DNA of 64,000 nt from Bradyrhizobium iriomotense (GTDB lineage Bacteria; Pseudomonadota; Alphaproteobacteria; Rhizobiales; Xanthobacteraceae). The notes beneath the pieces were generated by a model, which worked only from the letters and a program-made list of their open reading frames with translations, made no database searches and was not told where the DNA came from. Each line of letters begins with the position of its first letter. Position 1 is the first letter of the stretch. The position numbers and the translations under genes are program-made. Below, piece after piece: positions 53,732-62,025 of this stretch. The stretch spans positions 186,001 to 250,000 of the forward strand of contig NZ_JAFCJZ010000002.1 of NCBI RefSeq assembly GCF_018130765.1, read 5' to 3'.

Positions 53732-55534
53732 TCAGTGCATGAAGCCGCGGTGGTTGTTGTTGCCGCCGCCCATGCTCGGCGCCTGGTTCATCGACTGGCG
53801 GAAGTTGTTGTTGTTGTTGACCATGCGGTTCGGCGTTGTGTTGAGCTGCGGACGGTTGGTCTGCACGTTGTTCTGGACCTGCACCTTGTTCACCGGGTTG
53901 TTGTTGAGCTTCACGATTCCGGTGTTGCCATTGTTGACGCGGATCGGATTGTTCTGCGTCTGGACAGGCTTCACGTCGACAGTCGTGCCGCCCTTGCCGG
54001 CATTGACCGGCATGCTGACGATCTTGCCGGGATTGCCGTTGGCGTTGCCGCCGTTCGGCGTGTTGTTGGTCACGGGCAGCGTCACGATCTTGCCGGTGCC
54101 GCCAGTATTGTTGGTCGTGTTAGTCGGCGCAGGCAGGGTGACGATCTTGCCCGGGGTCTGCGACGGCGTGCCGTTCGGCTGGTTGTTGCCCGCCGGCAGG
54201 TTGCCGATCGGACCGCCATTGCCGAGCTTGCCGACCACGTTGCCGTCGATCGGCTTCTGCACGACCGGCAGGTTGCCGTTGACTTGCGCGCCACCATTGC
54301 CCTGCATCAGCGGCATGTATTTGGGCTGGCCGAGATTGCCCATCTTGAAGACCGGGGCGATGTTCTGCGGCGCCAGGAACTTGGTCGGCTGCATCAAGGG
54401 GATCAGCTTGGGCTGGGCTGCGAGCTTCAGCGCGGACACAGCATAGGGGCTGGTGCCGTAGCTGTCGTAGAAGGTCTGGTAGCCGAGCGGCGAATTCGCG
54501 AGCACCGCCTTGTGCCAGGCCTGCGAGATCAGGAGGTTGCTAAGCAGCCAGCGGATGTGCTCGCACAGCGGGTCGTGCGGATACATCTGGATGAACTCCT
54601 GATAGTACTCGGGCCGGCCCTCGGACACGACGTAGTCGTAGGCCTGACGGGTCGAGCGGCTCGGCAGGTTGGAAGCCATCTGCACCACGGGCGCATTCAC
54701 CGGCGCGCGGTTGGCGGCAATTGCGGTGTCGCCGAAGAAGGTGAAGTCGCTCGTGAGCGAGGAGCTCTCCCACGGGATCTGCGCGCCGCTGGTGCTCTGG
54801 TTCACCTGAAGGCGCACGCGCTTGAACAACTGCTCGATCGGCACGTTGGGCTCGCGCGCGACGTTGAGGAAGGCCTGCGTATAGGGGCTGTGGCCGCCGG
54901 TGCCGTCGAGCGCCTCGGCGCCCGGCGCGGTCGAGTAGCCGACGATCGAACCGTTCGGCGCATCGACGATGGCGAGGCCGCGGCCCGCGTCGTTGACGGA
55001 CGGGAAGGGGTTGTTGCGGCAGGCATCGAGGATGACGATGCGCATGCGGCTCGGGATCGTCTCCAGCGTCGACATCACGTCGACGAGGCGCACCGAATTG
55101 CTGACGAGCTCGGTCGGGCTGGACACCTTCGCATCGACCGGAACGAGATAGTTCTCGCCGGCGAGCTGCACGCCGTGACCGGCGTAGTAGACCATCGCCA
55201 CGGTGTTCGGGCCGCGCGCCGAAACTTTTGCGGAGAAGTCCTGCACCACGCGGAGCATGTCGTTCTGGCCGAGGTCGGTCGCCGAGACCACCTCAAAGCC
55301 GGCGGAGTTCAGGAACTGCGCCATCGACTGGGCGTCATTGTCGGGATTGGCGAGCTGCGGCGCGTTCTGGTAGTTCGAATTGCCGATCACCAGCGCGACG
55401 CGCTGCTCCGGCCCTTGCAGGGCGGTGGGAGCAGGCTGGACCGGGGCGACTTGCGCGGAAACGGGGCCGCAGGCGAAGCCGAACAGGCTTCCCACGAGGC
55501 TAGCCGTCATCAGGAAAGGTCTTAGGCGGAACAT
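53732..55534 (-). CDS. Caspase family protein (C14) with Asn-rich repeat tail
   Basis: Predicted exported protein of 600 aa. After a signal peptide (residues 1-28, ending VSAQ) comes a caspase-like domain: RVALVIGNSNYQ, catalytic His H120 in YYAGHGVQ and Cys C172 in DACRNNPF. A linker with FDSYGTSPYA features follows, and the last 200 residues are low-complexity, Asn/Pro/Gly-rich, with repeated GKIVTLP/GKIVSMP units. Prokaryotic caspase homologues cleave after basic residues when of the metacaspase type. Start chosen at 55534 after GAGGAG. Possibly a periplasmic protease or stress protein. Confidence 0.85.
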   Translation of the reverse strand: MFRLRPFLMTASLVGSLFGFACGPVSAQVAPVQPAPTALQGPEQRVALVIGNSNYQNAPQLANPDNDAQSMAQFLNSAGFEVVSATDLGQNDMLRVVQDFSAKVSARGPNTVAMVYYAGHGVQLAGENYLVPVDAKVSSPTELVSNSVRLVDVMSTLETIPSRMRIVILDACRNNPFPSVNDAGRGLAIVDAPNGSIVGYSTAPGAEALDGTGGHSPYTQAFLNVAREPNVPIEQLFKRVRLQVNQSTSGAQIPWESSSLTSDFTFFGDTAIAANRAPVNAPVVQMASNLPSRSTRQAYDYVVSEGRPEYYQEFIQMYPHDPLCEHIRWLLSNLLISQAWHKAVLANSPLGYQTFYDSYGTSPYAVSALKLAAQPKLIPLMQPTKFLAPQNIAPVFKMGNLGQPKYMPLMQGNGGAQVNGNLPVVQKPIDGNVVGKLGNGGPIGNLPAGNNQPNGTPSQTPGKIVTLPAPTNTTNNTGGTGKIVTLPVTNNTPNGGNANGNPGKIVSMPVNAGKGGTTVDVKPVQTQNNPIRVNNGNTGIVKLNNNPVNKVQVQNNVQTNRPQLNTTPNRMVNNNNNFRQSMNQAPSMGGGNNNHRGFMH

Positions 55535-55721
55535 GGCGTGCTCCTCTGGCACTGATCTCGATGCGAGATTGGTTGCGAGGCAGACTGGCCGCGTTCGAGT
55601 TCGGGGTCCGTGATCCCTGTCACCATGGTAGGCTGCGTGATCTGAATCACGCTTTGGAACCTGCTATAGTGAATGGCCGGTTCCGCCGGCGAAGAACATG
55701 CTCTGGGGGAAGTGCCGTCAC

Positions 55722-56165
55722 ATGCTGAAATCGATCGATCCGATCCTCACGCCCGATCTGCTCTGGCTGCTCGCCGCGATGGGGCACGGCGACGACCTGG
55801 TTTTCGTCGACGCCAATCATCCCGCGACCCGCATCGCGCAGAGCACGACGTCGCAGCGCCTGATCCAGCTGCCGGGCATGAGCATGGAGACCGCAATGCG
55901 GGCTATCATGTCGGTCTATCCGCTCGACGATTTCGATCCGGATCCGGTGCGCGTGATGATGCCGGTCGACGATCCCGATCGCGTGCCCGACGTGCAGCGC
56001 GCCGTGCTTGCGGAGATCGAGCGCGCTGTCGGCCGCACTGTCACTCCCGGCAAGCTCTCGCGTCCGGATTTTTATCGCGCGGCGGCTACGGGCTTCGGCG
56101 TCGTGCAGGTCGGCGACAGCAGGGGCTATGGCTGCTTCCTGATCCGCAAGGGCGTGATCACCTAG
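55722..56165 (+). CDS. fucU: RbsD/FucU-family mutarotase
   Basis: Protein of 147 aa of the RbsD/FucU fold. MLKSIDPILTPDLLWLLAAMGHGDDLVFVDANHPA matches the start of L-fucose mutarotase with its catalytic His in MGHGD (shown here in parts: LTPDLLWLLAAMGHGDDL). The C-terminal FYRAAATGFGVVQVGDSRGYG and RKGV end are also FucU-like. It interconverts anomers of fucose or a related sugar. No fucose catabolic genes are adjacent, so the sugar is unknown. The ATG at 55722 is the FucU start. Confidence 0.83.
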   Translation: MLKSIDPILTPDLLWLLAAMGHGDDLVFVDANHPATRIAQSTTSQRLIQLPGMSMETAMRAIMSVYPLDDFDPDPVRVMMPVDDPDRVPDVQRAVLAEIERAVGRTVTPGKLSRPDFYRAAATGFGVVQVGDSRGYGCFLIRKGVIT

Positions 56166-56301
56166 CGGGCTGCGTTCGATCGACGCACGCGCGATGCAAA
56201 GCGCATGCGGACATCGTGTGCGACGATCCTGCGCATGGCGAGGATCAACCAGCACTCGAATTTGAATGGTCTTCCCGCAGGCGAGCGTCTATTGTCGATC
56301 C

Positions 56302-56661
56302 ATGTCTCGCCTTCTGTGTCTATTCGTTGCTGTCATCCTGTCGCTGCTGCCCGCTGTCGCGCCCGCTGAGCCCGCGCAAAAACGTCCCAAGCCGGTCTGG
56401 AAGGGCTACGGCTTCCTGCCGGGCTATCGTCAGCCGCTGAGCAACAGCATTCCGCTCTACAAGCAGAAGGATGCGATGCGGCGCCTCGCGCGGAGTGAGC
56501 GTCGCCACTGGTACATCGACCCGGTGCCTCAGTATTATCGCTGGGACGGCGAGTGGCACTATTTCGGCCGACCCGGCTTCGGCGGCGGCCGCTACAACGG
56601 CGGCAGCTTTGGCCCGTGCTGGACGCGGACGCCGATCGGGGCGGTGTGGAATTGCGGGTGA
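56302..56661 (+). CDS. Small exported protein, unrecognised
   Basis: Protein of 119 aa with a signal peptide (SRLLCLFVAVILSLLPAVAPA) and a basic, aromatic-rich mature part (KPVWKGYGFLPGYRQP, RRHWYIDPVPQYYRWDGEW) ending in a Gly-rich stretch with two Cys (FGPCWTRT and WNCG) that may form a disulfide. I do not recognise a family. Start set at the ATG at 56302, where the signal peptide begins. Confidence 0.65.
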   Translation: MSRLLCLFVAVILSLLPAVAPAEPAQKRPKPVWKGYGFLPGYRQPLSNSIPLYKQKDAMRRLARSERRHWYIDPVPQYYRWDGEWHYFGRPGFGGGRYNGGSFGPCWTRTPIGAVWNCG

Positions 56662-56691
56662 TCGCGCGCATCATAGCGAGCGCTCGTATAT

Positions 56692-56843
56692 CACCGTCAC
56701 CCTGAGGAGCGCGCTCAGTGGCGCAACCGCGCCGCTGAGCAAGCCTCGAAGGGCGACGGCCCGGCTGCATCGGGGCCGTTCATCCTTCGAGGCTCCCCGC
56801 ACGATGCTGCGCATCGCGCGCCTCGCACCTCAGGATGACGGGA
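56692..56843. repeat. Dispersed repeat, CACCCTGAGG...CCTCAGGATGACG
   Basis: Inverted ends (CCGTCACCCTGAGGAGCGCG and CGCACCTCAGGATGACGG) enclose an inner pair GCCTCGAAGGGCGACGGCCC with GGCCGTTCATCCTTCGAGGC. This is a repeat type I recognise from many Bradyrhizobium intergenic regions; a shorter relative lies at 39648. Confidence 0.7.
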
Positions 56844-56851
56844 CTAGTGAT

Positions 56852-56935
56852 GTCGTCATTGAGAGCGGAGCGAAGCAATCCAGAGTCTTTCCACGGCGAC
56901 AGTCTGGATTGCTTCGCTGCGCTCGCAATGACGAC
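56852..56935. repeat. Dispersed palindrome, GTCATTGAGAGCGGAGCGAAGC type
   Basis: The arms GTCGTCATTGAGAGCGGAGC / GAAGCAATCCAGA and TCTGGATTGCTTCGCTGCGC / TCGCAATGACGAC pair over the whole 84-bp element. A common non-coding repeat in this genus. Confidence 0.7.
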
Positions 56936-56961
56936 TGTGAGTGTGCGCCTCACTTTCCTCC

Positions 56962-57079
56962 TGTGCCCCGGACGCAGCGCAGCGCTTCTTCAGCGGTGCG
57001 CTGCAGAGCCGGGGCCCATGTTGCGAATGAGGTTGTGGCTCCTGGGTCCCGGATTAGCGCTTCGCTTGTCCGGGACACG
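56962..57079. repeat. Dispersed repeat, GCCCCGGACGCAGCGCAGCG type
   Basis: Contains GTGCCCCGGACGCAGCGCAG, GTGCGCTGCAGAGCCGGGGC and the closing GGGTCCCGGATTAGCGCTTC / GCTTGTCCGGGAC, with several inverted pairs. Recognised as a repeat family typical of Bradyrhizobium. Confidence 0.65.
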
Positions 57080-57096
57080 AGAGAAAGCGTGCCCTC

Positions 57097-58509
57097 TTAC
57101 GAGAAGAACGCGATCTTCTCGGCCTGCGTCATGCGGCGGATCGGCGCGAGCGGGTCGTTGGCCGGTGCGCGGGGTTTTTGCAGGATGCCGCTGGCGAGGA
57201 TGGTGGCGCCGAGTGAGGGCTCGGGCGAGGGCAAGGGAGAGGGCATCGGCAGCGCTGCGGCCGGTGCTGCGGCGAGTGATGCCGTGGCTGCCATCGCCGG
57301 GGCCTGCTGCTCCATCACTTCGGCGGCGGCTTCCGCGATGGCGTCGGTGAGGCGCGCGAGCGAGTCCATCGCGATCGGCGCGTCGGCTGCGGGCTCTTCC
57401 GCGACCGCGGCGGCGACGGGCTCGGGTGCGACCGGCTCCGGAAGCTCGGCCGCAATGGGCGCCACGGCCTCCGCAACCATCGGCTCCGCGACGGCCATCT
57501 CGACCGGCTCGATGATCTCGTCGAACTCTGGATCGGGCGCGGCCATCTCCAGCGCGATGGCATCGAGGATGGCTTCGTCCTCGGCTACCGCGGCGGCGTC
57601 GAGCGAGAACGCGTCGGTGACCTCAGCGGCCGCGCTGGCCTCCGCGACCGGCTCTTCAAGAGCAACGTCTTCCACCGCGGCGTTGTCGGGTGATGCCTTG
57701 TCAGGCGCGATCTCGCTGTCGGCTGCGATCTCCGGGGCGACGGTCGCATCCATGGCCTGCTCGGCCATCGCGAATGCTTCAGCGCTGCCGGCTTCCTCAA
57801 CCGCTGCTTCGGGCTCGCCAGCCACCGCGATGTCCTGCGGGCTCTCCGTAAAAGCCACGGGCGCTTCGCTCGCCGTCACGGCAGGCGAGGCCTCCACAAG
57901 CGGAGCTTCCGCCACCGCGGAGGGTGTCTCCTGCACCGGAGCCGGCGAGGGACGCTCGGCCTGCGGCGATGCGCCGCCCTCGGTCTGCTCGATCCGTTCC
58001 CTGAGCAGATCGAATGCGGCCTTGAGCTCGACGCGGGGGTCAATGGTCGACATCTGTCCGCAGGCGGCCTCGATCGAGGCGAGCTGCGAATCAATGAGGT
58101 CGCAGATTCGCCCGTCGGCGCCGATCTCGCGCCAGCGCCAGGAGATCTCCTTGATGATGCGCACGCCGCGCGGGATCGGCGCGAGACTTGCCTCGATCGC
58201 GGCGGGATCGAACGCCGCGATCGCGATCGTCTCGGCCTCGCGGATGGCGCGGCGGATCTCGACCAGCGCCTCGGGCAGGCGGTCCTCGACGACGGGTTGT
58301 CGCTGTGCCGCAAGGGTTTCTTCGATTTTCGCGACCGCATCCAGCACCATGCGGGTATCCGCATTGCGGTTGCGCTTGGCATATTCGCCGAGGAACCAGC
58401 GGCCGCGCGCGGTCTCCATGAAGGCTTCGCGGATCGCGTCGTAATCCTGCTCGTTCGGCTCGGCCGCGCGGGCAGACATGGGCGAAAGGGCGAATGCTTC
58501 GTTGGCCAT
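57097..58509 (-). CDS. Unrecognised Ala/Glu/Pro-rich protein
   Basis: Protein of 470 aa with no family I can name. Residues 1-180 look folded and helical (DYDAIREAFMETARGRWFLGEY, RNADTRMVLDAVAKIEETL, GVRIIKEISWRWREIGADGR, with CDLIDSQLASIEAACGQ). Residues 180-450 are acidic low-complexity Ala/Glu/Pro. The last 20 residues form a conserved-looking tail (NDPLAPIRRMTQAEKIAFFS). There is no signal or membrane segment. The amphipathic helices and the short C-terminal tail recall CheZ-like or scaffold proteins, but that is only a guess. Divergent from the MFS gene. Confidence 0.7.
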   Translation of the reverse strand: MANEAFALSPMSARAAEPNEQDYDAIREAFMETARGRWFLGEYAKRNRNADTRMVLDAVAKIEETLAAQRQPVVEDRLPEALVEIRRAIREAETIAIAAFDPAAIEASLAPIPRGVRIIKEISWRWREIGADGRICDLIDSQLASIEAACGQMSTIDPRVELKAAFDLLRERIEQTEGGASPQAERPSPAPVQETPSAVAEAPLVEASPAVTASEAPVAFTESPQDIAVAGEPEAAVEEAGSAEAFAMAEQAMDATVAPEIAADSEIAPDKASPDNAAVEDVALEEPVAEASAAAEVTDAFSLDAAAVAEDEAILDAIALEMAAPDPEFDEIIEPVEMAVAEPMVAEAVAPIAAELPEPVAPEPVAAAVAEEPAADAPIAMDSLARLTDAIAEAAAEVMEQQAPAMAATASLAAAPAAALPMPSPLPSPEPSLGATILASGILQKPRAPANDPLAPIRRMTQAEKIAFFS

Positions 58510-58584
58510 GACAATCTCGTCGCGCAAATCAGTGCGCGTTACAGTAACGATCACCACGATATCGACCGAATCGCAATTGGTTTG

Positions 58585-59781
58585 ATGCAGACCGAATCAC
58601 AAATCCCCACGCCAGCGGCCGTGAAGCGGCGATTCGCCGTGAGCCTCGCCCTGTTCTATTCGGCGCTGTTCGCGGTGGCGGGCACGCAGTTGCCGTTCTT
58701 CCCGGTCTGGCTGAAGGCGATCGGCATCGACGCAGCCTGGATCGGCCTCATCAACGCGCTGCCGGCGATCACGCGCTTCACCACGCTGCCGCAAATCACC
58801 GCCTTTGCTGAAAAGCGGCATGCCATTCGCGCCGGCATGATGCTGTCGGTGCTGGCAACCGCGATCGGCTTTGCGGCCGTGGGCCTGCAACAGCAGCCGC
58901 TGGCGCTGTTCCTGATCTACGCGCTCACCTGCATGATGTGGACGCCGTCGACACCGCTGACCGATGCCTACGCGCTGCGCGGCGTTGCGCGCTACGGGCT
59001 CGATTATGGGCCCTTGCGGCTGTGGGGCTCGGCGGCGTTCGCCGCCAGCTCGCTCGCCTGCGGCTATCTCGTCGACGTCATCGCAGGCCGCGACCTGATC
59101 TGGGTGATCGTCGCCTGGGCGGTGGTTGCAGTGCTCGCCAGCCTGCTGCTGCAGCCGCTCGACGACGTCAGGCGCAAGAGCGCCGAACCGCGTGCCGACA
59201 CGGCGCTGCTGCGCGATGCCGGATTCTGGGCGCTCATCGTCTCCGCGGCGCTGATCCAGGGCAGCCACGTCGCCTATTACACCTTCTCGGCCATCAACTG
59301 GCAGCTCCACGGAATCAGTGGGCTGATGATCGCGGGCCTCTGGACGCTGGGCGTGATCGCCGAGATCGTCGTGTTCGCGCTGTCGCCGCGCTTCGTGCTG
59401 CATCCATCCACGATGATGGCGATCGGTGGCTTGAGCGCCGTGGTGCGCTGGATCGTCACCGCCAGCGAGCCGCCGCTGGCGCTGCTCGCGATCGTGCAGC
59501 TCGGCCATGGCCTGACCTTCGGCATGACCATCGTCGGCACGATGAACCTCTTGGTGCAACGTGTGCCCTCGCATCAGCTCGCGCGGGGGCAGGGCTATTA
59601 CGCCGCATGCAGCGGGCTCTTGGGCGCGACCACCTCGATCGCGTCAGGCGCGATCTACGCCCGCATCGGCGACGGCCTGTATTACGTCATGGCGGCGATG
59701 GCTGCGGCCGGTGCGCTGGTGATCTGGTCGGCGCGGCACCGGCTCAAGGCTCAGCCCCAGAGCGAGGTATCAGGCGGATAG
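58585..59781 (+). CDS. MFS transporter (HcaT/MFS_1-like)
   Basis: Permease of 398 aa with twelve membrane segments, starting FAVSLALFYSALFAVAGTQL / PFFPVWLKAIGID, the signature of the MFS_1-like group that includes HcaT and nucleoside/phenylpropionate porters. TPLTDAYALRG and YGPLRLWGSAAFA match the family's motif region in helices four and five. Substrate unknown. Start set at the ATG at 58585. Its 3' end overlaps the convergent dipeptide epimerase gene by 31 bp. Confidence 0.83.
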   Translation: MQTESQIPTPAAVKRRFAVSLALFYSALFAVAGTQLPFFPVWLKAIGIDAAWIGLINALPAITRFTTLPQITAFAEKRHAIRAGMMLSVLATAIGFAAVGLQQQPLALFLIYALTCMMWTPSTPLTDAYALRGVARYGLDYGPLRLWGSAAFAASSLACGYLVDVIAGRDLIWVIVAWAVVAVLASLLLQPLDDVRRKSAEPRADTALLRDAGFWALIVSAALIQGSHVAYYTFSAINWQLHGISGLMIAGLWTLGVIAEIVVFALSPRFVLHPSTMMAIGGLSAVVRWIVTASEPPLALLAIVQLGHGLTFGMTIVGTMNLLVQRVPSHQLARGQGYYAACSGLLGATTSIASGAIYARIGDGLYYVMAAMAAAGALVIWSARHRLKAQPQSEVSGG

Positions 59782-60746
59782 ACCAGGCTGCCGTCATAGC
59801 GCAGGCCGTGATCGCGGTCGCGCGCCAGCAGCAAGGGGCCGTCGAGATCGACGAAGCGCGCCTGCGGCGTCACCAGCATGGCGGGGGCCATCGACAGCGA
59901 GGTCGCGACCATGCAGCCGATCATGATCTCGAAGCCGAGCGCCTGCGCGGCGTCAGCCATGGCGAGCGCCTCGGTGAGGCCGCCGGTCTTGTCGAGCTTG
60001 ATGTTCACGGCGTCGTAGCGCTCACGGAGCGGCGCCAGTGACTTGCGGTCATGCACGCTCTCGTCGGCGCAGACCACGAGCGGCCGCCGGATCCGCGCTA
60101 GCGCCTCGTCCTTGCCCGCCGGCAGCGGCTGCTCGACCAGGGTGACGCCGACGGCGGCGCAGGCGGCGAGATTGTGCGCCAGATTGGCTTCGGTCCAGGA
60201 CTCGTTGGCATCGACGATCAGTTCGGACTCCGGGGCCGCCTTGCGCACGGCCGCGATCCGCTCCGGGTCGCCGTCGCCGCCGAGCTTGATCTTGAGCAGT
60301 GGCCGGTGCGCCGCTTTGGCGGTGGCCGCGGCCATGGCCTCGGGCGTGCCCAGCGAGATCGTGTAGGCCGTGGTGCGCATCCCCGGCACCGGGCGGTCGA
60401 GCAGGTTCCAGGCCCGTAAGCCCGCCGCCTTGGCTTCCAGGTCGATCAGGGCGCAATCCAGCGCGTTGCGGGCCGCGCCTGGGGGCATGGCGGCCTGCAG
60501 GGCCTGGCGGGTCAGACCGCCGGCCACGGCCGCCTGCATGGCCTCAATGGCGGCTAGGGTCGCCTCGGGGGTCTCGCCATAGCGGGGATAGGGCACGCAT
60601 TCGCCGCGGCCGGTGAGGCCGTTCCGGCTCACTTCGGCCAAAACGGTGACGGCCTCTGTCTTGGCCCCCCGGCTGATCGTGAAACTGCCGGCAATGGGAA
60701 AGCGCTCGATTCGCGCCCGAAGTGCCGGAACTTTGCTGGAAGTCAT
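59751..60746 (-). CDS. Dipeptide (L-Ala-D/L-Glu) epimerase
   Basis: Enolase-superfamily enzyme of 331 aa. The first catalytic lysine is in LLKIKLGG (KxK), metal ligands are in VDANES, VEQPLP and CADES, and the second lysine is in NIKLDKTGG. This set and the short N-terminal capping domain match L-Ala-D/L-Glu epimerases, which act in murein peptide recycling. The start at 60746 is used; an earlier ATG at 60797 would add 17 atypical residues. It overlaps the MFS gene tail to tail. Confidence 0.88.
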   Translation of the reverse strand: MTSSKVPALRARIERFPIAGSFTISRGAKTEAVTVLAEVSRNGLTGRGECVPYPRYGETPEATLAAIEAMQAAVAGGLTRQALQAAMPPGAARNALDCALIDLEAKAAGLRAWNLLDRPVPGMRTTAYTISLGTPEAMAAATAKAAHRPLLKIKLGGDGDPERIAAVRKAAPESELIVDANESWTEANLAHNLAACAAVGVTLVEQPLPAGKDEALARIRRPLVVCADESVHDRKSLAPLRERYDAVNIKLDKTGGLTEALAMADAAQALGFEIMIGCMVATSLSMAPAMLVTPQARFVDLDGPLLLARDRDHGLRYDGSLVYPPDTSLWG

Positions 60747-60889
60747 TTTGAACTCTGGCGAAATCTGAACCTGCTGGTTACCTGTAGCAACTAACATTAA
60801 CCACTTGGGGATACCTTCTCTGGGTAAGGGCGCGTGCGCAACTATCTGAATTCATCTGTTTCTTGCGCCCCGGCGCGGGAGCGGACATC

Positions 60890-62023
60890 TTGAACAGCGA
60901 TCCGAAGCTGGAGCGGATTGCGAAGGGCAACGCGCTGGCACTCTGCGCCACCGGAACCTGGACCGCGAGCTTCGCGCCGGTCCTGGAGCGGATGGTCGCG
61001 GATGCCGAGAAGCTCGCCGGCAGTCCGCAAAGCATCTTCATCGACGTCTCCGAGGTCGCCAAGCTCGACACGTTCGGCGCCTGGCTGATCGAGCGGCTGC
61101 GCCGCAGCCTGACCCAAGGCGCGGTCGAGGCGCAGATCGCCGGGCTGTCGGCCAATTATTCGAGCCTCGTGGACGAGGTGCGGCGGGTCCGGGCGACGCC
61201 CGTGGTCGAGACCTCGACGATCACCATCACCGGCATGCTGGAGCAGATCGGCCGCACTGTCGCCGGCGTCGGCGGCACGGTGGCAGGCCTGATCGACATG
61301 CTCGGCGCGGTGCTGGCGGCGGGCCTTCGCGTGCTGATCCACCCGCGCTCGTTCCGCCTGACCTCGACCGTGCACCACATGGAGCAGGTCTGCTGGCGCG
61401 CGGTGCCGATCATCGTGCTGATCACCTTCCTGATCGGCTGCATCATCGCGCAGCAGGGCATCTTCCACTTCCGCCGCTTCGGCGCCGACATCTTCGTCGT
61501 CGACATGCTCGGCGTTCTGGTCTTGCGCGAGATCGGCGTGCTCCTGGTCGCGATCATGGTCGCGGGCCGCTCGGGCAGCGCCTACACCGCCGAGCTCGGC
61601 TCGATGAAGATGCGGGAGGAAATCGACGCGCTGCGCACCATGGGGTTCGACCCGATCGAGGTGCTGGTGCTGCCGCGCATGCTGGCCCTCGTGCTGGCGC
61701 TGCCGATCCTCGCTTTCCTCGGCGCCATGGCCGCGCTCTATGGCGGCGGTCTCGTCGCCTGGCTCTACGGCGGCGTCGATCCCGAAGCGTTCCTGCTGCG
61801 TCTGCGCGACGCCATCTCGATCGACCATTTCATCGTCGGCATCGTGAAGGCACCGGTGATGGCCGCGGTGATCGGCATCGTCGCCTGCGTCGAGGGACTT
61901 GCGGTGCAGGGCAGCGCGGAATCGCTGGGGCAGCACACCACGGCGTCGGTGGTGAAGGGCATCTTCTTCGTCATCGTCATGGACGGCGTGTTCGCCATCT
62001 TCTTCGCCTCGATCGGGATGTGA
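60890..62023 (+). CDS. mlaE: MlaE-type lipid transport permease with N-terminal STAS domain
   Basis: ABC permease of 377 aa. An N-terminal STAS/MlaB-like domain (residues 1-95, IFIDVSEVAKLDTFGAWLIE) is fused to a MlaE permease with HMEQVCWRAVPIIVLITFLIG, MVAGRSGSAYTAELGSMKM and EEIDALRTMG, the family's coupling motif. It moves phospholipid between the membranes with MlaF and MlaD. The start is probably the TTG at 60890 after GGGAGCGG; another TTG at 60863 is in frame. It overlaps mlaF by the GTG/TGA junction. Confidence 0.9.
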   Translation: MNSDPKLERIAKGNALALCATGTWTASFAPVLERMVADAEKLAGSPQSIFIDVSEVAKLDTFGAWLIERLRRSLTQGAVEAQIAGLSANYSSLVDEVRRVRATPVVETSTITITGMLEQIGRTVAGVGGTVAGLIDMLGAVLAAGLRVLIHPRSFRLTSTVHHMEQVCWRAVPIIVLITFLIGCIIAQQGIFHFRRFGADIFVVDMLGVLVLREIGVLLVAIMVAGRSGSAYTAELGSMKMREEIDALRTMGFDPIEVLVLPRMLALVLALPILAFLGAMAALYGGGLVAWLYGGVDPEAFLLRLRDAISIDHFIVGIVKAPVMAAVIGIVACVEGLAVQGSAESLGQHTTASVVKGIFFVIVMDGVFAIFFASIGM

Positions 62024-62025
62024 CG

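Larger units (their letters stand above)
56662..57096. other. 435-bp gap filled by three repeat elements
   Basis: No gene seen. The gap consists almost entirely of the three repeats listed at 56692, 56852 and 56962, arranged head to tail between a secreted protein gene and the convergent gene at 57097. Confidence 0.7.
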
